From Haematospirillum sp. H1815 (lineage in GTDB: Bacteria; Pseudomonadota; Alphaproteobacteria; Rhodospirillales; Rhodospirillaceae): DNA of 64,000 nt. The notes under the pieces were generated by a model that was not told the origin of the DNA, did not search any database, and was given only the letters and a program-made list of their open reading frames with translations. Made by a program: the position numbers and the translations under genes. Below are positions 54,692-64,000 of the stretch, piece by piece. Within the stretch, counting starts at the first letter, position 1. Every line of letters begins with the position of its first letter. The stretch covers positions 62,001 to 126,000 of the forward strand of contig NZ_JAAVTA010000003.1 of NCBI RefSeq assembly GCF_012102705.1, given 5' to 3'.

Positions 54692-55237
54692 TCATGACGA
54701 CTCGCGGGCCAGAATCAGGCGGGCTGCGTCAAGCAAATGATCTGCCACCAAGTCAGGCCGACAGGATTGTTCTGCCTCCGTCACAGTTCCCTTGCCAGTA
54801 CGGACCAGAACTGTTCCGGCCCCGACAGCCTGACCAAGGCCAATATCGGCCGCCTTGTCGCCAATCATCCATGACGCAGACGGATCAAATCCCAACGTGC
54901 GGGAAGCCTCCAGCACCAGGCCAGGCATAGGCTTCCGGCACGTGCATCCATCTGACGGACCGTGAGGACAAAAGAAATACCCATCAATCACAATGTTCTC
55001 CAGGGCAAGGATTGCATCAAGACGGGCATGGATATCAGACAAGAGGGCCGGGGTAAGCAACCCGCGGGCAATGCCGGACTGGTTGGTCAGCACAACAAAG
55101 CGAAAACCAGCCCCGGCAAGAGCCTTTAGTCCGGCCACAGCGTGCTGTTCCAGACAGAGATCATCCGGATCGGACAGGTAATGAACGTCAACATTCAACG
55201 TTCCATCACGGTCCAGCATGATATAACGGGCAGCCAC
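54692..55237 (-). CDS. gmhB: D-glycero-heptose-1,7-bisphosphate phosphatase
   Basis: HAD phosphatase that acts between the two HldE steps in ADP-heptose synthesis. The 181-residue protein has the nucleophile D9 and acid D11 in MLDRDGTLNVD, VVLTNQSGIARG, and the zinc loop with C90, H92, C98 and C100 in CPHGPSDGCTCRKP. MIGDKAADI completes the site. It starts with GTG at 55237 (AAAGGAC upstream), or less likely ATG at 55219; it is divergent from tRNA-Thr. Confidence 0.92.
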   Translation of the reverse strand: MAARYIMLDRDGTLNVDVHYLSDPDDLCLEQHAVAGLKALAGAGFRFVVLTNQSGIARGLLTPALLSDIHARLDAILALENIVIDGYFFCPHGPSDGCTCRKPMPGLVLEASRTLGFDPSASWMIGDKAADIGLGQAVGAGTVLVRTGKGTVTEAEQSCRPDLVADHLLDAARLILARESS

Positions 55238-55391
55238 AGCGCGTCCTTTCGGAAAATCTCCACAACCAGCCCCTTGCAAAACCGGAATGGCGGCACTATT
55301 GTGCGCGCCTTGGCGATGCTTCGGGTCAAAATCGCATCCTGGGATGTATGGGATAGCCCATCCGCCCCGAAACAGGAAGCATGGAGCGTAT

Positions 55392-55467
55392 GCCGCAGTA
55401 GCTCAGCTGGTAGAGCAACGCATTCGTAATGCGTGGGTCGGGGGTTCAAGTCCCTTCTGCGGCACCA
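55392..55467 (+). tRNA. tRNA-Thr (anticodon CGT)
   Basis: Complete cloverleaf with acceptor GCCGCAG/CTGCGGC (55392-55398 with 55457-55463) and a D arm GCTC/GAGC. The anticodon stem ACGCA/TGCGT encloses TTCGTAA, with anticodon CGT at 55425-55427. The T arm contains GGTTCAAGTC, and CCA is encoded at 55465-55467. Confidence 0.97.
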
Positions 55468-55808
55468 TCTTCCTCCTGCCAGTTCCGGAAACATATCCCT
55501 GAATTCATACGTAGTGACGGTGACAGGGGTTGCCCTCGCCGAATCCGGGGTATGCACGCTCTGTCGGCCGCACGCCTGAACCATCACCAGAGACAAACCT
55601 CCAAACCACACCCTATGACCGGCATTGTTGACCTGCCGGCTACACATGGCCGCACGGTTCAATACATTTCTTGCGCAGCCTTGACTACAAGGGCAGATTG
55701 CATACAGCAGGACAGAGGTTTCTGTGATTGCTGACCCGGGACGTTGCCTCCTTGCTATTCCCATGTATGCGGCCCGGCGGGGCCATCCGAGCGCACCAGG
55801 ATTAACCC
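55468..55808. other. Gap after tRNA-Thr
   Basis: About 340 bases with no credible gene. TTGACT at about 55680 may belong to the promoter of the J-domain gene, but no convincing -10 box pairs with it. Apparent minus-strand reading frames here run through the tRNA and are not genes. Confidence 0.5.
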
Positions 55809-56534
55809 ATGCCTGAGATCAAGCAGTCCTACACCCTGTCCTGTCCATCGGACTTCCGGGATTCCATTCTTGCCCTGGCCCACAGACGACGCGTCAATGC
55901 CGCCGACGTGGCCCGGTCCGTCATGCTGGTCGTTCCTGAACACGTTATTGAATCCTTTGCAGACCCGGGGGAACCTGTCCGGGATGACCGTGAAACGGTA
56001 GTGCTGAAGTCCGGAAGGGCCGAAGGCCGCCCCTGGCGGCGCAAGCCACGTTTGCAGGTTCGCCTCCCATCGGGGCTGGAGATCCCTTTTATACGCAAGG
56101 CCCTCAACCTGGCGCTTGCCTTGGACTATGGAGCGTTACAGCTGAAATTGGGACCGACGGAAGAGGAAGCTCCGTCACCTCCTCCTCCCCCCGTGCCACC
56201 TCCCGAACCGGCGCCATCCATCAGCACCCTGCATAACGAAGAGTCGCGCGATTACGATGCTGAAAGGCGCGAGCTTCACGACGAGCTGGAGCAACTTCGT
56301 GCAACGGTCAGCGTCCTCGCCTTCGACCCTATTCCCGGGGGCATCACATCACGGGCCGAAGCCCTGCACGTTCTGGGTTTCCCTCCCTACTCTGACCCTG
56401 ACGCCCGCATGATCAGGCTGCGTTTCCGTATGCTGGCCACGGTCCACCACCCGGACAACCCGTACGGAAGTCATAGCCGGATGAGCCAACTCAATGCGGC
56501 CATGGATCTCCTGCGCAAGGCGCGCCCACATTGA
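55809..56534 (+). CDS. Protein with C-terminal J domain and unknown N-terminal domain
   Basis: The 241-residue cytoplasmic protein has an unrecognised N-terminal part (1-120). This includes a short helical segment SYTLSCPSDFRDSILALAHR and a basic patch at 68-80. A proline-rich linker (PSPPPPPVPPPEP, 122-134) and a helical charged stretch (145-170) follow, then a J domain at about 183-238 with the HPD triad H214-P215-D216 in VHHPDNPYG. The intact HPD argues that it stimulates DnaK. There is no glycine-rich or zinc region, so it is a class C J protein. No partner is encoded nearby. Confidence 0.85.
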   Translation: MPEIKQSYTLSCPSDFRDSILALAHRRRVNAADVARSVMLVVPEHVIESFADPGEPVRDDRETVVLKSGRAEGRPWRRKPRLQVRLPSGLEIPFIRKALNLALALDYGALQLKLGPTEEEAPSPPPPPVPPPEPAPSISTLHNEESRDYDAERRELHDELEQLRATVSVLAFDPIPGGITSRAEALHVLGFPPYSDPDARMIRLRFRMLATVHHPDNPYGSHSRMSQLNAAMDLLRKARPH

Positions 56535-56541
56535 AAGATGT

Positions 56542-56856
56542 TCAGATACCGGAACGAACCCCGGCTTCCAACGCCAGCTGGTCAATCCGGAGAGCAAGAT
56601 CGACATCACGCTCGCTCAACCCACCAGCATCATGGGTGGACAGGGTTATCTCGACACGGTTCCAGACGTTGAACCACTCAGGATGATGGTTTATCGCCTC
56701 GGCAGCCAGAGCAACCCGGCTCATGAAACCAAACGCCTGACTAAAGTCGGAGAACACAAGACTGCGGAACAGGGCATCGCGACCGGGCACCATGCTCCAC
56801 AGCGGAAGCTGCTGCCCCAGTTCAGCCCTGCGGCTCGTTGTCAGGGGAACGACCAT
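56542..56856 (-). CDS. Pterin-4a-carbinolamine dehydratase
   Basis: The 104-residue protein matches the PCD/PhhB family: [20 protein letters not shown]-like segment (residues 34-53 read [15 protein letters not shown]) and the active-site histidines H57 and H58 in [10 protein letters not shown], then H75 in [10 protein letters not shown]. It recycles tetrahydropterin cofactor. No phenylalanine hydroxylase is in the window, so its role may be in another pterin pathway, such as molybdopterin. Convergent with the J-domain gene (7-base gap). Confidence 0.9.
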   Translation of the reverse strand: MVVPLTTSRRAELGQQLPLWSMVPGRDALFRSLVFSDFSQAFGFMSRVALAAEAINHHPEWFNVWNRVEITLSTHDAGGLSERDVDLALRIDQLALEAGVRSGI

Positions 56857-57059
56857 TTTTCTTCCCTCTCTTCGCCTGCCCTGCCGAACCCGGCATCACC
56901 AGGGCAGAATTGCAATAGCCCAAGAAACACACGAACCACGGCATGCTACAAGGATCCGCCTGTCCGTACAGGAACAAAGAAGCACAGCCTTATATTTCTC
57001 TGCCGTCGTCCCGGACCGGAATACTGATGCACAACCGGCAAAGATCCTGGAAACTTGGT

Positions 57060-57121
57060 GCCCCATGTCACCGTTTGCACAGCGGGTTTCTGTCCTGGAT
57101 TGTTCAACGATGACATGGGGC
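57060..57121. repeat. 11-bp inverted repeat upstream of the Lon-family gene
   Basis: GCCCCATGTCA (57060-57070) and TGACATGGGGC (57111-57121) are perfect complements separated by 40 bases. They lie in the 315-base gap between the divergent PCD and Lon-family genes, about 50-110 bases before the Lon-family ATG. It may be an operator with two half-sites or the closing stem of an RNA leader. The rest of the gap holds the divergent promoters; nothing else is recognised. Confidence 0.5.
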
Positions 57122-57171
57122 GGGTCAAGTCAACACCCTGATCCGTCTGCCTGCTCCTCTCAAGGGATGCC

Positions 57172-59670
57172 ATGATGCCGCCTGCCAGGACCCCCGTCAC
57201 ATCTCTTGATCCAGAGATACTGCGCCGTACAGTACACCCGGCAGAAATCCCCTTTGCGATTTCATCCGACCTTCCCCCCAGCCATGAAGAAACCCTCCAC
57301 CCTGTTGGCCAATCGCGTGCCGTTGAGGCAGTACACTTTGCAATCAGCATGTCTGCCCTAGGCTATAATTTGTTCTGTATGGGTCCGGAAGGTACAGGAA
57401 AAGCAAGCCTTATCCGGCGATTTGTAGGGGAAGCCGCAGCATCAAGATCACCCGCACGGGACTGGTGTTATGTGTATAATTTTGAAGACAATTACAGACC
57501 AAAGGCACTGGGCCTGCCGGCAGGTCGGGCCAGGGCATTTGCAAAAGCCATGGCGGCCCTTGTGGAAGAACTGCGTCACGCCCTTCCCGCAGCCTTTGAA
57601 ACCGAGGAATATCACAGCCGCCAGCGCAACATCGAAGAGGATTTCCGCCAGCGCCGTGAAACAGCCCTGGACGAACACCGTCGGGCAGCAGAGGCCGATG
57701 GCATTGCCCTGGTTCGCACACCGATGGGCCTGACCCTGGCACCGGAGCGAAACGGAGAGGCACTGGGACCGGATGACTTCAGCCATCTGCCCGAGGACGA
57801 GCAGAAAGCCCTGAAGGAAACAATCAGCCGCCTGCAGGATGCCCTGGAAGAAACCGTGCGACGGATCCCACAGTGGGAACGCGAAAAACGCGAGCAAGGC
57901 CGCATCCTGGACCACGAACTGACCGGATCTGTCCTGGACCGTGAAATGGCTTCCATCCGGGGCGCGTTTTCCGGCGATGACTGCCGTGAAGCCATGGAAT
58001 ATCTTGATGCCGTGCGGGCCGATATTCTTGAGAACAGCGTCCTGTTCCTCCCGGACGGTGACGAGGATGACGACGAGAACGTACCCGCCATGATCCGCAA
58101 GGCCGGTGATGATCTCCGTTTCCGGCGCTATCATGTCAACGTCCTGATTGACCACGGGGATGCCGCCGGGGCTCCGCTGATCATCGAGGATCACCCGACA
58201 CAGCCCGGCCTGGTGGGCCGTATTGAATACCGCCAACATCTCGGAACCCTGAGCACCGATTTCCACCTGCTGCGCCCCGGCGCCCTGCACCGGGCCAACG
58301 GTGGTTTCCTGGTCATGGAAGCACGGAAGCTGATGGCCAATCCCTTTGCCTGGGAAGATCTGAAACGATCCCTGCGCAACCGGGAAATCCGGATCGAAGC
58401 CCCCGGAACATCATGGGGCATCATGTCAACGCAGAGCATGGAACCCGAACCCATTCCCCTGAACCTGAAGGTGGTTCTTCTGGGAGAACCAGCCCTTTAT
58501 TACCTGCTGGCAGAAAGCGATCCTGATTTTCGTGAGCTGTTCAAGGTTGTTGCCGACTTTGACACCGTCTTCCCCCGCGAACCACGCACCATACGCGGCA
58601 TGTCCCTCCTTCTGGCAGAGATAGGACAACGCAAAAACCTTCCTCCCCTGGAAGCCGAAGCGGTAGCCTGCATCATCGAGCATGGAAGCCGTCTGGCAGA
58701 AGATGCCGGGAAGCTGACCGCCAGCGTGGGGGCGCTGACCGACTTGCTGCGTGAGGCGGCATGGGTTGCCGGGCAGGAAGCATGCAAAACCGTACAAGCC
58801 AAGCACGTCAAGAAGGCTATACAGGCACAGCGCCGGCGATCAGACCGTATTCCTGTTGCCATGCAGGAAGATATTACCCGCAACACCATTACCATCCAGA
58901 CCGATGGATCGGCAGTCGGGCAAGTCAACGGACTTGCTATTATCGGCATCGGAACGGAAGAATTCGGCAAGCCATCACGTATCACAGCCAGGGTTCGGGT
59001 GGGGCGCGGTGATTTTGATGATATCGAACGGGAAGTTGACCTGGGAGGACCAACCCACTCAAAGGGCATGCTGATCCTGTCCTCGTTCCTGCGCAGCCGG
59101 TTCGGGAATGACGGGCCGATCCTGTTCTCGGCCAGCATTACTTTTGAGCAATCCTATGGCATGATCGACGGAGATTCTGCTTCCTCCACCGAACTGTATG
59201 CGCTTTTGTCCGCTCTGGCCGATACGCCTGTTGACCAGGGTAAAGCGGTGACCGGATCGGTTGACCAGTTCGGCGCTGTTCAGGCCGTTGGCGGCATCAA
59301 TGAAAAGATCGAGGGTTTCTTTGACCTCTGCGAGGCCCGCAGCCTGACAGGACGACAGGGCGTCATTATCCCGCAAACCAACATCATCAATCTGATGCTG
59401 CGTGAAGATGTTGTTGATGCCTGCCGCCGGCAGATGTTCCACGTGTGGCCGATCACACATGTCGATGACGGCATTGCCCTTCTTACCGGACTCCCTGCCG
59501 GGGAACAGGACAGCACGACCGGCCAATGGACACCGGGCAGCATAAACCGCCGTATAGCATCACGCCTGAAAACATTCGCACGAATTGCTGCACAGGAAGC
59601 CGATGGTAACAGTGACAGCACGGGATCATGGGGCGGAACACAGGGAGCAGCCGGCGACCGACGGTCCTGA
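57172..59670 (+). CDS. Lon-family ATP-dependent protease (LonB-like, AAA_32 type)
   Basis: The 832-residue protein has an AAA+ ATPase domain with Walker A GPEGTGKASL (about 70-79). A long helical insertion lies at about 140-330, with second-half AAA motifs around LHRANGGFLVMEARKL. The S16 protease domain (about 600-780) has the catalytic serine S669 in DGDSASSTE and lysine K712 in GGINEKIEG. It lacks the Lon N-domain; this form is a separate family from classical Lon. There is no membrane anchor. AAGGGA lies before the ATG. The adjacent long inverted repeat at 57060-57121 may regulate it. Confidence 0.92.
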   Translation: MMPPARTPVTSLDPEILRRTVHPAEIPFAISSDLPPSHEETLHPVGQSRAVEAVHFAISMSALGYNLFCMGPEGTGKASLIRRFVGEAAASRSPARDWCYVYNFEDNYRPKALGLPAGRARAFAKAMAALVEELRHALPAAFETEEYHSRQRNIEEDFRQRRETALDEHRRAAEADGIALVRTPMGLTLAPERNGEALGPDDFSHLPEDEQKALKETISRLQDALEETVRRIPQWEREKREQGRILDHELTGSVLDREMASIRGAFSGDDCREAMEYLDAVRADILENSVLFLPDGDEDDDENVPAMIRKAGDDLRFRRYHVNVLIDHGDAAGAPLIIEDHPTQPGLVGRIEYRQHLGTLSTDFHLLRPGALHRANGGFLVMEARKLMANPFAWEDLKRSLRNREIRIEAPGTSWGIMSTQSMEPEPIPLNLKVVLLGEPALYYLLAESDPDFRELFKVVADFDTVFPREPRTIRGMSLLLAEIGQRKNLPPLEAEAVACIIEHGSRLAEDAGKLTASVGALTDLLREAAWVAGQEACKTVQAKHVKKAIQAQRRRSDRIPVAMQEDITRNTITIQTDGSAVGQVNGLAIIGIGTEEFGKPSRITARVRVGRGDFDDIEREVDLGGPTHSKGMLILSSFLRSRFGNDGPILFSASITFEQSYGMIDGDSASSTELYALLSALADTPVDQGKAVTGSVDQFGAVQAVGGINEKIEGFFDLCEARSLTGRQGVIIPQTNIINLMLREDVVDACRRQMFHVWPITHVDDGIALLTGLPAGEQDSTTGQWTPGSINRRIASRLKTFARIAAQEADGNSDSTGSWGGTQGAAGDRRS

Positions 59671-59959
59671 TGACAGCACAGCAGGCACCAATATCGCAGT
59701 CAGCCCGGACACGGACAGCAAGACGGAGCACGTTCCGTATAGGCTGACTGCGGCGATTGCCTTGCCATCCATACCGTCCCTATGGCAGGAAACATGCGTC
59801 GGTGTGCTTCCCCTCCACGACTGGAAGAGAGTAACATGCGACGCCGCTATCTGCGGCAATACGGGTGCCTGGTTGCCTGGATTCGTGATCATCGAAAGAC
59901 AGAAACGCCCTGTCCCCGTTCTGTAATTTTTGCCCTGCTGTACAAGGAACCCTTCCCTC

Positions 59960-62446
59960 ATGGCCCGCGCCCAAGCAGACAACAACAGCCTCCTGTCCTC
60001 CGGAGCCAGACACGCTCTGGCCCTGATCGGGCGTCGTCTTGGTGGCCTGATTCTGCTTGCTGGGTCCTTTGCCCTTGGAACAGCCTTGGCTACCTATGTA
60101 CCAACGGATCCATCCCTGAACACAGCCGGACCTCACCTGGTCAACAACGCATTGGGGAAACCCGGTGCATTGTTTGCCGATGCCATGATACAGGGGTTGG
60201 GCATGGCCTCTGCCCTACCAGTACTGATGCTGTCTGCCTGGGGCATCCGCCTGATTCTGGCCGGGCGTATTACATGGGGCTGGCTACGCTTGGTCCTGTG
60301 CATACCAGGATCAATGATGATCAGCATTGTTCCCGCCTGGCTGCCTCGGCCTGTTTCATGGACAGCTCCAACCGGAACTGGGGGCCTGACTGGATCACTG
60401 TTACTGGAAGGCGCACATCAGAGCCTGATGACCGGTATAGGATCTGTCTCCCTGATGTGGGTTGTGGTCCTGTTGTGCGGCTTGGCCGGTACAGCCCTGA
60501 TCCTGTGGACCTCCATGCTGCGCTGGCGGGAATTTCGGGCTCTGGCAAAAGCCCTGTCCACCGCCGGCCGTCAAACGGGTCGAGCCATACAAGCTGTTGT
60601 CAGTTGGCGCCCGTTCCCTGCCAAGGGTACCGAGTATGAAGATACAAACAATGAAAACCTTGCGTGGCATTCCCCCTCTTCCAGCTTGAACGAAGGATCC
60701 GCCCAGCGCCGGGGGCCCGATCCGTACACAAGAACAGAACCCAGGATGGAGCCTGTTCCGGGACCATCACACGCTCCGGATCCTGTGGTGCCATTGGAAC
60801 AAACAACGGAGTACGAGGGAGATACGATCACCATTGTGCCTCCGACAACACACAAAAACGCATCACGCGCTCATGCACAGGCCCCCACTCCCCAATCTGT
60901 CCATGACTTGGCTCCTGCACGGCACCAGGGCTTCCAGATCCCGCCCCTAGATCTCCTATCCCTGCCTGTTGCCTTGCAAGGCGCCCTTCAGGATGACCGC
61001 CTCCTGTCCACCAACGCACGTCTTCTGGAAAGTGTGCTGCAGGACTTTGGTGTCAACGGGCGGATTGTGGAAATTCGACCCGGCCCGGTTGTCACCCTGT
61101 ATGCCCTTGATCCCGCACCGGGAACCAAGACAAGCCGGGTGATCAGTCTGGCAGACGACATCGCCCGGTCGATGAGTGCATTGAGTGTGCGCATCGCCGT
61201 TGTACCGGGGCAGTCCACAATCGGGATCGAGCTACCAAACAGTACACGTGAAATGGTCAGCTTCCGGGCCCTTCTGTCCGATGACAGCTTCAATGAACAT
61301 CCAGAGGGTCTGATCCTGGCGCTGGGCCGCGATATCGGCGGAAGCCCGGTGCAGGTTGACCTGTCCCGGATGCCACACCTGTTGATCGCAGGCACAACGG
61401 GGTCCGGAAAGTCAGTGGCTGTCAACACCATGATCTGCTCCCTGCTGTTCCGGATGACCCCGGACCAGGTGCGCTTTATCATGATAGATCCCAAGATGCT
61501 GGAGCTGTCTGTCTATGATGGTATTCCACATCTTCTGTCCCCGGTTGTAACCGACCCGGGAAAAGCCGTGGTTGCCCTGAAATGGGCCGTGCGGGAGATG
61601 GAAACCCGCTACCGCGCCATGAGCCAGATGGGTGTCCGCAATATCGGGGGCTATAACCAGAAACTGCGCGAGGCCAGCACCCGTGGCGAGCCTCTGACAC
61701 GAACAGTGCAGACCGGCTTTGACCCCGAGACCGGCAAGCCTGTTTTCGAAGAACAGCAGCTGGACACCACGCCCCTTCCCTACATCGTGGTGATTGTCGA
61801 CGAAATGGCCGACCTGATGCTGGTTGCCGGAAAGGATGTGGAATCAGCCATCCAGCGCCTTGCACAGATGGCCAGAGCGGCAGGGATCCATCTGATCATG
61901 GCTACTCAGCGCCCCAGCGTCGATGTGATCACCGGTACCATCAAGGCCAACTTCCCGACCCGCATTTCATTCCAGGTCACCAGCAAGATCGACAGCCGTA
62001 CTATTTTGGGTGAGCAGGGTGCTGAACAGCTTCTGGGGCAGGGTGATATGCTGTACATGGCAGCAGGCGGACGGATCACCCGTGTGCATGGGCCCTTTGT
62101 ATCGGATGCCGAGGTGGAAGAGGTCGCCACGTTCCTGCGTGCCCAGGGTGCGCCCGATTATGTGGGTGCCATCCTTGAGGACACAACGGAAACGCAGGCC
62201 CTTCCGGGAACGGAGGGACTGGATGCGGGAAGTGACAGCCCGGGTGGACTGTTTGACCAGGCGGTTGCCCTGGTCGCACGGGAACGGAAGGCATCGACCA
62301 GCTTCATCCAGCGCCACCTGCAGATCGGTTACAACCGCGCCGCCCGCATCATTGAACAAATGGAAAAGGAAGGCATGGTGTCGCGGGCCAATCACGTCGG
62401 AAAGCGCGAGGTTCTTCTTCCTCCCCCACATGATGAAGCAGGATAG
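59960..62446 (+). CDS. ftsK: DNA translocase FtsK
   Basis: Septum-bound motor that clears chromosome dimers and directs XerCD at dif. The 828-residue protein has four N-terminal membrane helices (about 25-190) and a linker (about 200-330) that is much shorter than in E. coli. The RecA-type motor has Walker [13 protein letters not shown] near 478-490 and Walker [13 protein letters not shown] near 605. The C-terminal gamma domain (about 770-828) has [20 protein letters not shown] for KOPS reading. ATG 59960 follows AAGGAA. The 289 bases between it and the Lon-family gene show no credible gene. Confidence 0.97.
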   Translation: MARAQADNNSLLSSGARHALALIGRRLGGLILLAGSFALGTALATYVPTDPSLNTAGPHLVNNALGKPGALFADAMIQGLGMASALPVLMLSAWGIRLILAGRITWGWLRLVLCIPGSMMISIVPAWLPRPVSWTAPTGTGGLTGSLLLEGAHQSLMTGIGSVSLMWVVVLLCGLAGTALILWTSMLRWREFRALAKALSTAGRQTGRAIQAVVSWRPFPAKGTEYEDTNNENLAWHSPSSSLNEGSAQRRGPDPYTRTEPRMEPVPGPSHAPDPVVPLEQTTEYEGDTITIVPPTTHKNASRAHAQAPTPQSVHDLAPARHQGFQIPPLDLLSLPVALQGALQDDRLLSTNARLLESVLQDFGVNGRIVEIRPGPVVTLYALDPAPGTKTSRVISLADDIARSMSALSVRIAVVPGQSTIGIELPNSTREMVSFRALLSDDSFNEHPEGLILALGRDIGGSPVQVDLSRMPHLLIAGTTGSGKSVAVNTMICSLLFRMTPDQVRFIMIDPKMLELSVYDGIPHLLSPVVTDPGKAVVALKWAVREMETRYRAMSQMGVRNIGGYNQKLREASTRGEPLTRTVQTGFDPETGKPVFEEQQLDTTPLPYIVVIVDEMADLMLVAGKDVESAIQRLAQMARAAGIHLIMATQRPSVDVITGTIKANFPTRISFQVTSKIDSRTILGEQGAEQLLGQGDMLYMAAGGRITRVHGPFVSDAEVEEVATFLRAQGAPDYVGAILEDTTETQALPGTEGLDAGSDSPGGLFDQAVALVARERKASTSFIQRHLQIGYNRAARIIEQMEKEGMVSRANHVGKREVLLPPPHDEAG

Positions 62447-62551
62447 AGGCGTCCTGTCCACAGGGCCGGAGGGCAACTGGTTTCTCTGGACAACACAGCC
62501 GGTTGCCGACAGAGTCCGCACCAAGAATACCCTGCCCGGCGGAGAGTCCCC

Positions 62552-63790
62552 ATGAACACAACTGTCCTTTCCGATACCACCCTGAAAGCAGACGTTGTTG
62601 TGGTCGGGGGAGGACTGGTTGGTGGAACGCTGGCGTGCGCACTGGCTACACATGGCATACCGGTCCTGTGTGTGGATACGGAGCAACCCGCCACGCTGAC
62701 AGCCCCCACACAGGATGGTCGCTGCTCTGCCATTGCACTGGCTTGCCAGAAGGTTCTGGACGCCGTTGGTATCTGGAAGCACATGCGTGAGTCCGTACAG
62801 CCCATACTGGATATCAGGGTCACGGACAGCAACAGCCCCTTGCACCTGCACTATGATCACCGCGAGATCGGAAGCCCCATGGGCTATATGGCCGGGAACA
62901 CGGTCATCCGTCAGGCTGTTCTGGCCCGCCTGAAAGAGCTGAAGCTGGCAACACTGGCTGCTCCAGCCCGTGTTGTGGAAACCAGCCGGAGCATAGACAC
63001 CGTTCTGGTCAAGCTGGATGATGGCCGCGTTATCCGGACATCGCTGCTGGTGGCGGCCGACGGGCGCAACAGCCGGATCCGGGATATGGCCGGCATACCT
63101 GTTGCGCAGGGCCTTCCCTATCATCAGACCGGTATTGTACTGACGGTGCGCCATGAGAAGCATCATCGTGGCATTGCGCACGAACGTTTCCTTCCCGCAG
63201 GTCCCTTTGCCATCCTGCCGTTGGTGGGTGGGTATCATTCCTCACTCGTCTGGACCGAGAGCAGTACAACAGCCAAAAGCCTTCTCGCTTTGACTGATGA
63301 CGCATTCCAGGAGGAGCTCGTCCAGCGCTTTGGCACCTTCCTGGGGAAGATTGATGTTGTCAGCCCCCGGTTCTCCTACCCGCTATCCCTGCAACACGCC
63401 CTTCGCTATACAGACCGGAGGCTGGTTCTGGTTGGCGATGCGGCCCATGGCATGCACCCGGTTGCCGGGCAGGGCATGAACTTTGGCCTGCGGGACGTCG
63501 CCGCTCTGGTGGAGGAGATTGTCAAGGCCCGCAGGCTTGGGCTGGATGTCGGAACCGGAACTGTCCTTGAGTCCTATCAACGCTGGCGCCGTTTCGATAA
63601 TGTCCTGATGCTGGGCATGACCGACGCCTTGGTGCGGCTGTTCTCCAATGATAATGTCCCGCTTCGGCTGGCCCGGACCATGGGACTGGCCGCCGTCAAC
63701 CAGATGCCGGGTCTCCGTCGTTTCTTCATGCGCCATGCCATGGGCGAAGTTGGTGATCTGCCCCGCCTGATGCGCGGTCTGCCCGTCTAG
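62552..63790 (+). CDS. UbiH/UbiF/Coq6-family FAD monooxygenase
   Basis: Aromatic-ring hydroxylase of ubiquinone synthesis. The 412-residue protein has the FAD dinucleotide motif VVVVGGGLVGGTLACALA (about 12-29). It also has DGRCSAIAL, the second nucleotide motif VAADGRNSRIRDMAG, and GDAAHGMHPVAGQGMNFGLRD, the family signature. Which ring position it hydroxylates cannot be told. GGAGAG lies before the ATG at 62552. It ends 3 bases before the stop of the convergent FAH-family gene. Confidence 0.93.
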   Translation: MNTTVLSDTTLKADVVVVGGGLVGGTLACALATHGIPVLCVDTEQPATLTAPTQDGRCSAIALACQKVLDAVGIWKHMRESVQPILDIRVTDSNSPLHLHYDHREIGSPMGYMAGNTVIRQAVLARLKELKLATLAAPARVVETSRSIDTVLVKLDDGRVIRTSLLVAADGRNSRIRDMAGIPVAQGLPYHQTGIVLTVRHEKHHRGIAHERFLPAGPFAILPLVGGYHSSLVWTESSTTAKSLLALTDDAFQEELVQRFGTFLGKIDVVSPRFSYPLSLQHALRYTDRRLVLVGDAAHGMHPVAGQGMNFGLRDVAALVEEIVKARRLGLDVGTGTVLESYQRWRRFDNVLMLGMTDALVRLFSNDNVPLRLARTMGLAAVNQMPGLRRFFMRHAMGEVGDLPRLMRGLPV

Positions 63791-63793
63791 GCG

Positions 63794-64000
63794 TCAGCGG
63801 GAAGCCAGCATAATCTCCAGCGCCGGAATCCCCTCTATACTTGCATGGACCTTATCACCGGGCTGCAAGGCGGCGACACCTTCGGGCGTACCGGTAAAGA
63901 TCAAGTCCCCGGGAGAAAGACGGACCAAGCGCGACAGATGAACCAGAATGCCAACCGGCCCCAGAATCATGTCTTCCAGCTTCCCGTCCTGACGAACACG
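63794..64000 (-). CDS. Fumarylacetoacetate hydrolase family protein, C-terminal end (partial)
   Basis: 68 C-terminal residues are visible; the rest lies beyond the window. The segment RLSPGDLIFTGTPEGVAALQ followed by PGD is the FAH-family C-terminal signature that lines the metal site. Typical activities are acylpyruvate or 2-hydroxymuconate-type hydrolysis or decarboxylation; the exact substrate is unknown. Confidence 0.88.
   Translation of the reverse strand, partial: RVRQDGKLEDMILGPVGILVHLSRLVRLSPGDLIFTGTPEGVAALQPGDKVHASIEGIPALEIMLASR

Noticed and set aside
55195-55764. Minus-strand reading frame of 189 codons containing WCRRRDLNPRPTHYECVALPAELL-like sequence (first 20 residues only shown in part: RRRDLNPRPTHYECVALPAE)
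   Set aside because: It is the antisense translation of tRNA-Thr. This peptide is a well-known false annotation that recurs beside such tRNAs.
59782-60639. 285-codon plus-strand frame overlapping the start of ftsK
   Set aside because: Out-of-frame shadow of ftsK; its sequence has no family resemblance and conflicts with the clear FtsK membrane domain.
53671-62551. Identical GGAGAGTCCCC string before the ankyrin gene (53670-53680) and before the UbiH-like gene (62541-62551)
   Set aside because: Each contains the ribosome site; an 11-base match around a Shine-Dalgarno sequence is expected by chance and there is no further similarity.

Overview
The window looks like ordinary chromosome from an alphaproteobacterium, most likely a member of Rhodospirillales. 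This rests on gene content and order rather than on any database search: a TauE/SafE permease coupled to an Alph_Pro_TM (TIGR02186) protein, a gpsA-yciI-EVE run, an lptM-lysA pair, a GTA-type endolysin/holin pair, an Nfu-type iron-sulfur carrier, a PHB depolymerase and a full set of late cytochrome c maturation genes. The DNA is moderately GC-rich and gene-dense. I see no insertion sequence, integrase, CRISPR array or rRNA.

Layout. 0-9 kb: the end of dapB overlapping nth, then a minus-strand block with a Bax-like glucosaminidase (behind a strong promoter and a long structured leader), nfuA, a universal stress protein, the TIGR02186/TauE pair, trpS, murJ and a Bax-inhibitor-1 membrane protein. 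9-13.3 kb: ybbP-ybbA divergent from tesA, the same arrangement as in E. coli. 13.6-20 kb: an unrecognised Ala-rich protein, the def-fmt-truA operon, then a glycosyltransferase/asparagine-synthetase pair on the other strand. 20-25 kb: SulP transporter, glutathione transferase, and an accessory-looking stretch with a small RTX protein and an endolysin/holin cassette. 25-29 kb: a PKMT-like methyltransferase and acetyl-CoA synthetase. 29-38 kb: a large MscS channel, then a seven-gene minus-strand operon (two degenerate EAL proteins, an ABC exporter, gpsA, yciI, EVE). 38-44 kb: ccmCDEFGHI in one operon without ccmAB. 44-49 kb: hldE, a TlpA-like thioredoxin, lptM-lysA, Trm112 and a CnoX-type chaperone. 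49-56 kb: tRNA-Gly, phaZ-ycgN-ygjP, a DsbD_2-like/SCO1 pair, an ankyrin protein, gmhB and tRNA-Thr. 56-64 kb: a J-domain protein, a pterin dehydratase, a Lon-family protease, ftsK, a UbiH-like monooxygenase and the end of a fumarylacetoacetate hydrolase family gene.

How the genes fit together. Three themes recur. The first is the envelope: murJ, the glucosaminidase, hldE and gmhB for heptose, lptM, and the glycosyltransferase/AsnB pair. The second is respiration and periplasmic redox chemistry: the ccm operon, the TlpA-like protein, SCO1 with its membrane partner, and UbiH. The third is housekeeping, chiefly translation and division. The stretches least explained by known families are the leader upstream of the glucosaminidase, the RTX/endolysin/holin stretch, the tandem degenerate EAL proteins, the Ala-rich protein at 13.6 kb and the J-domain protein at 55.8 kb.
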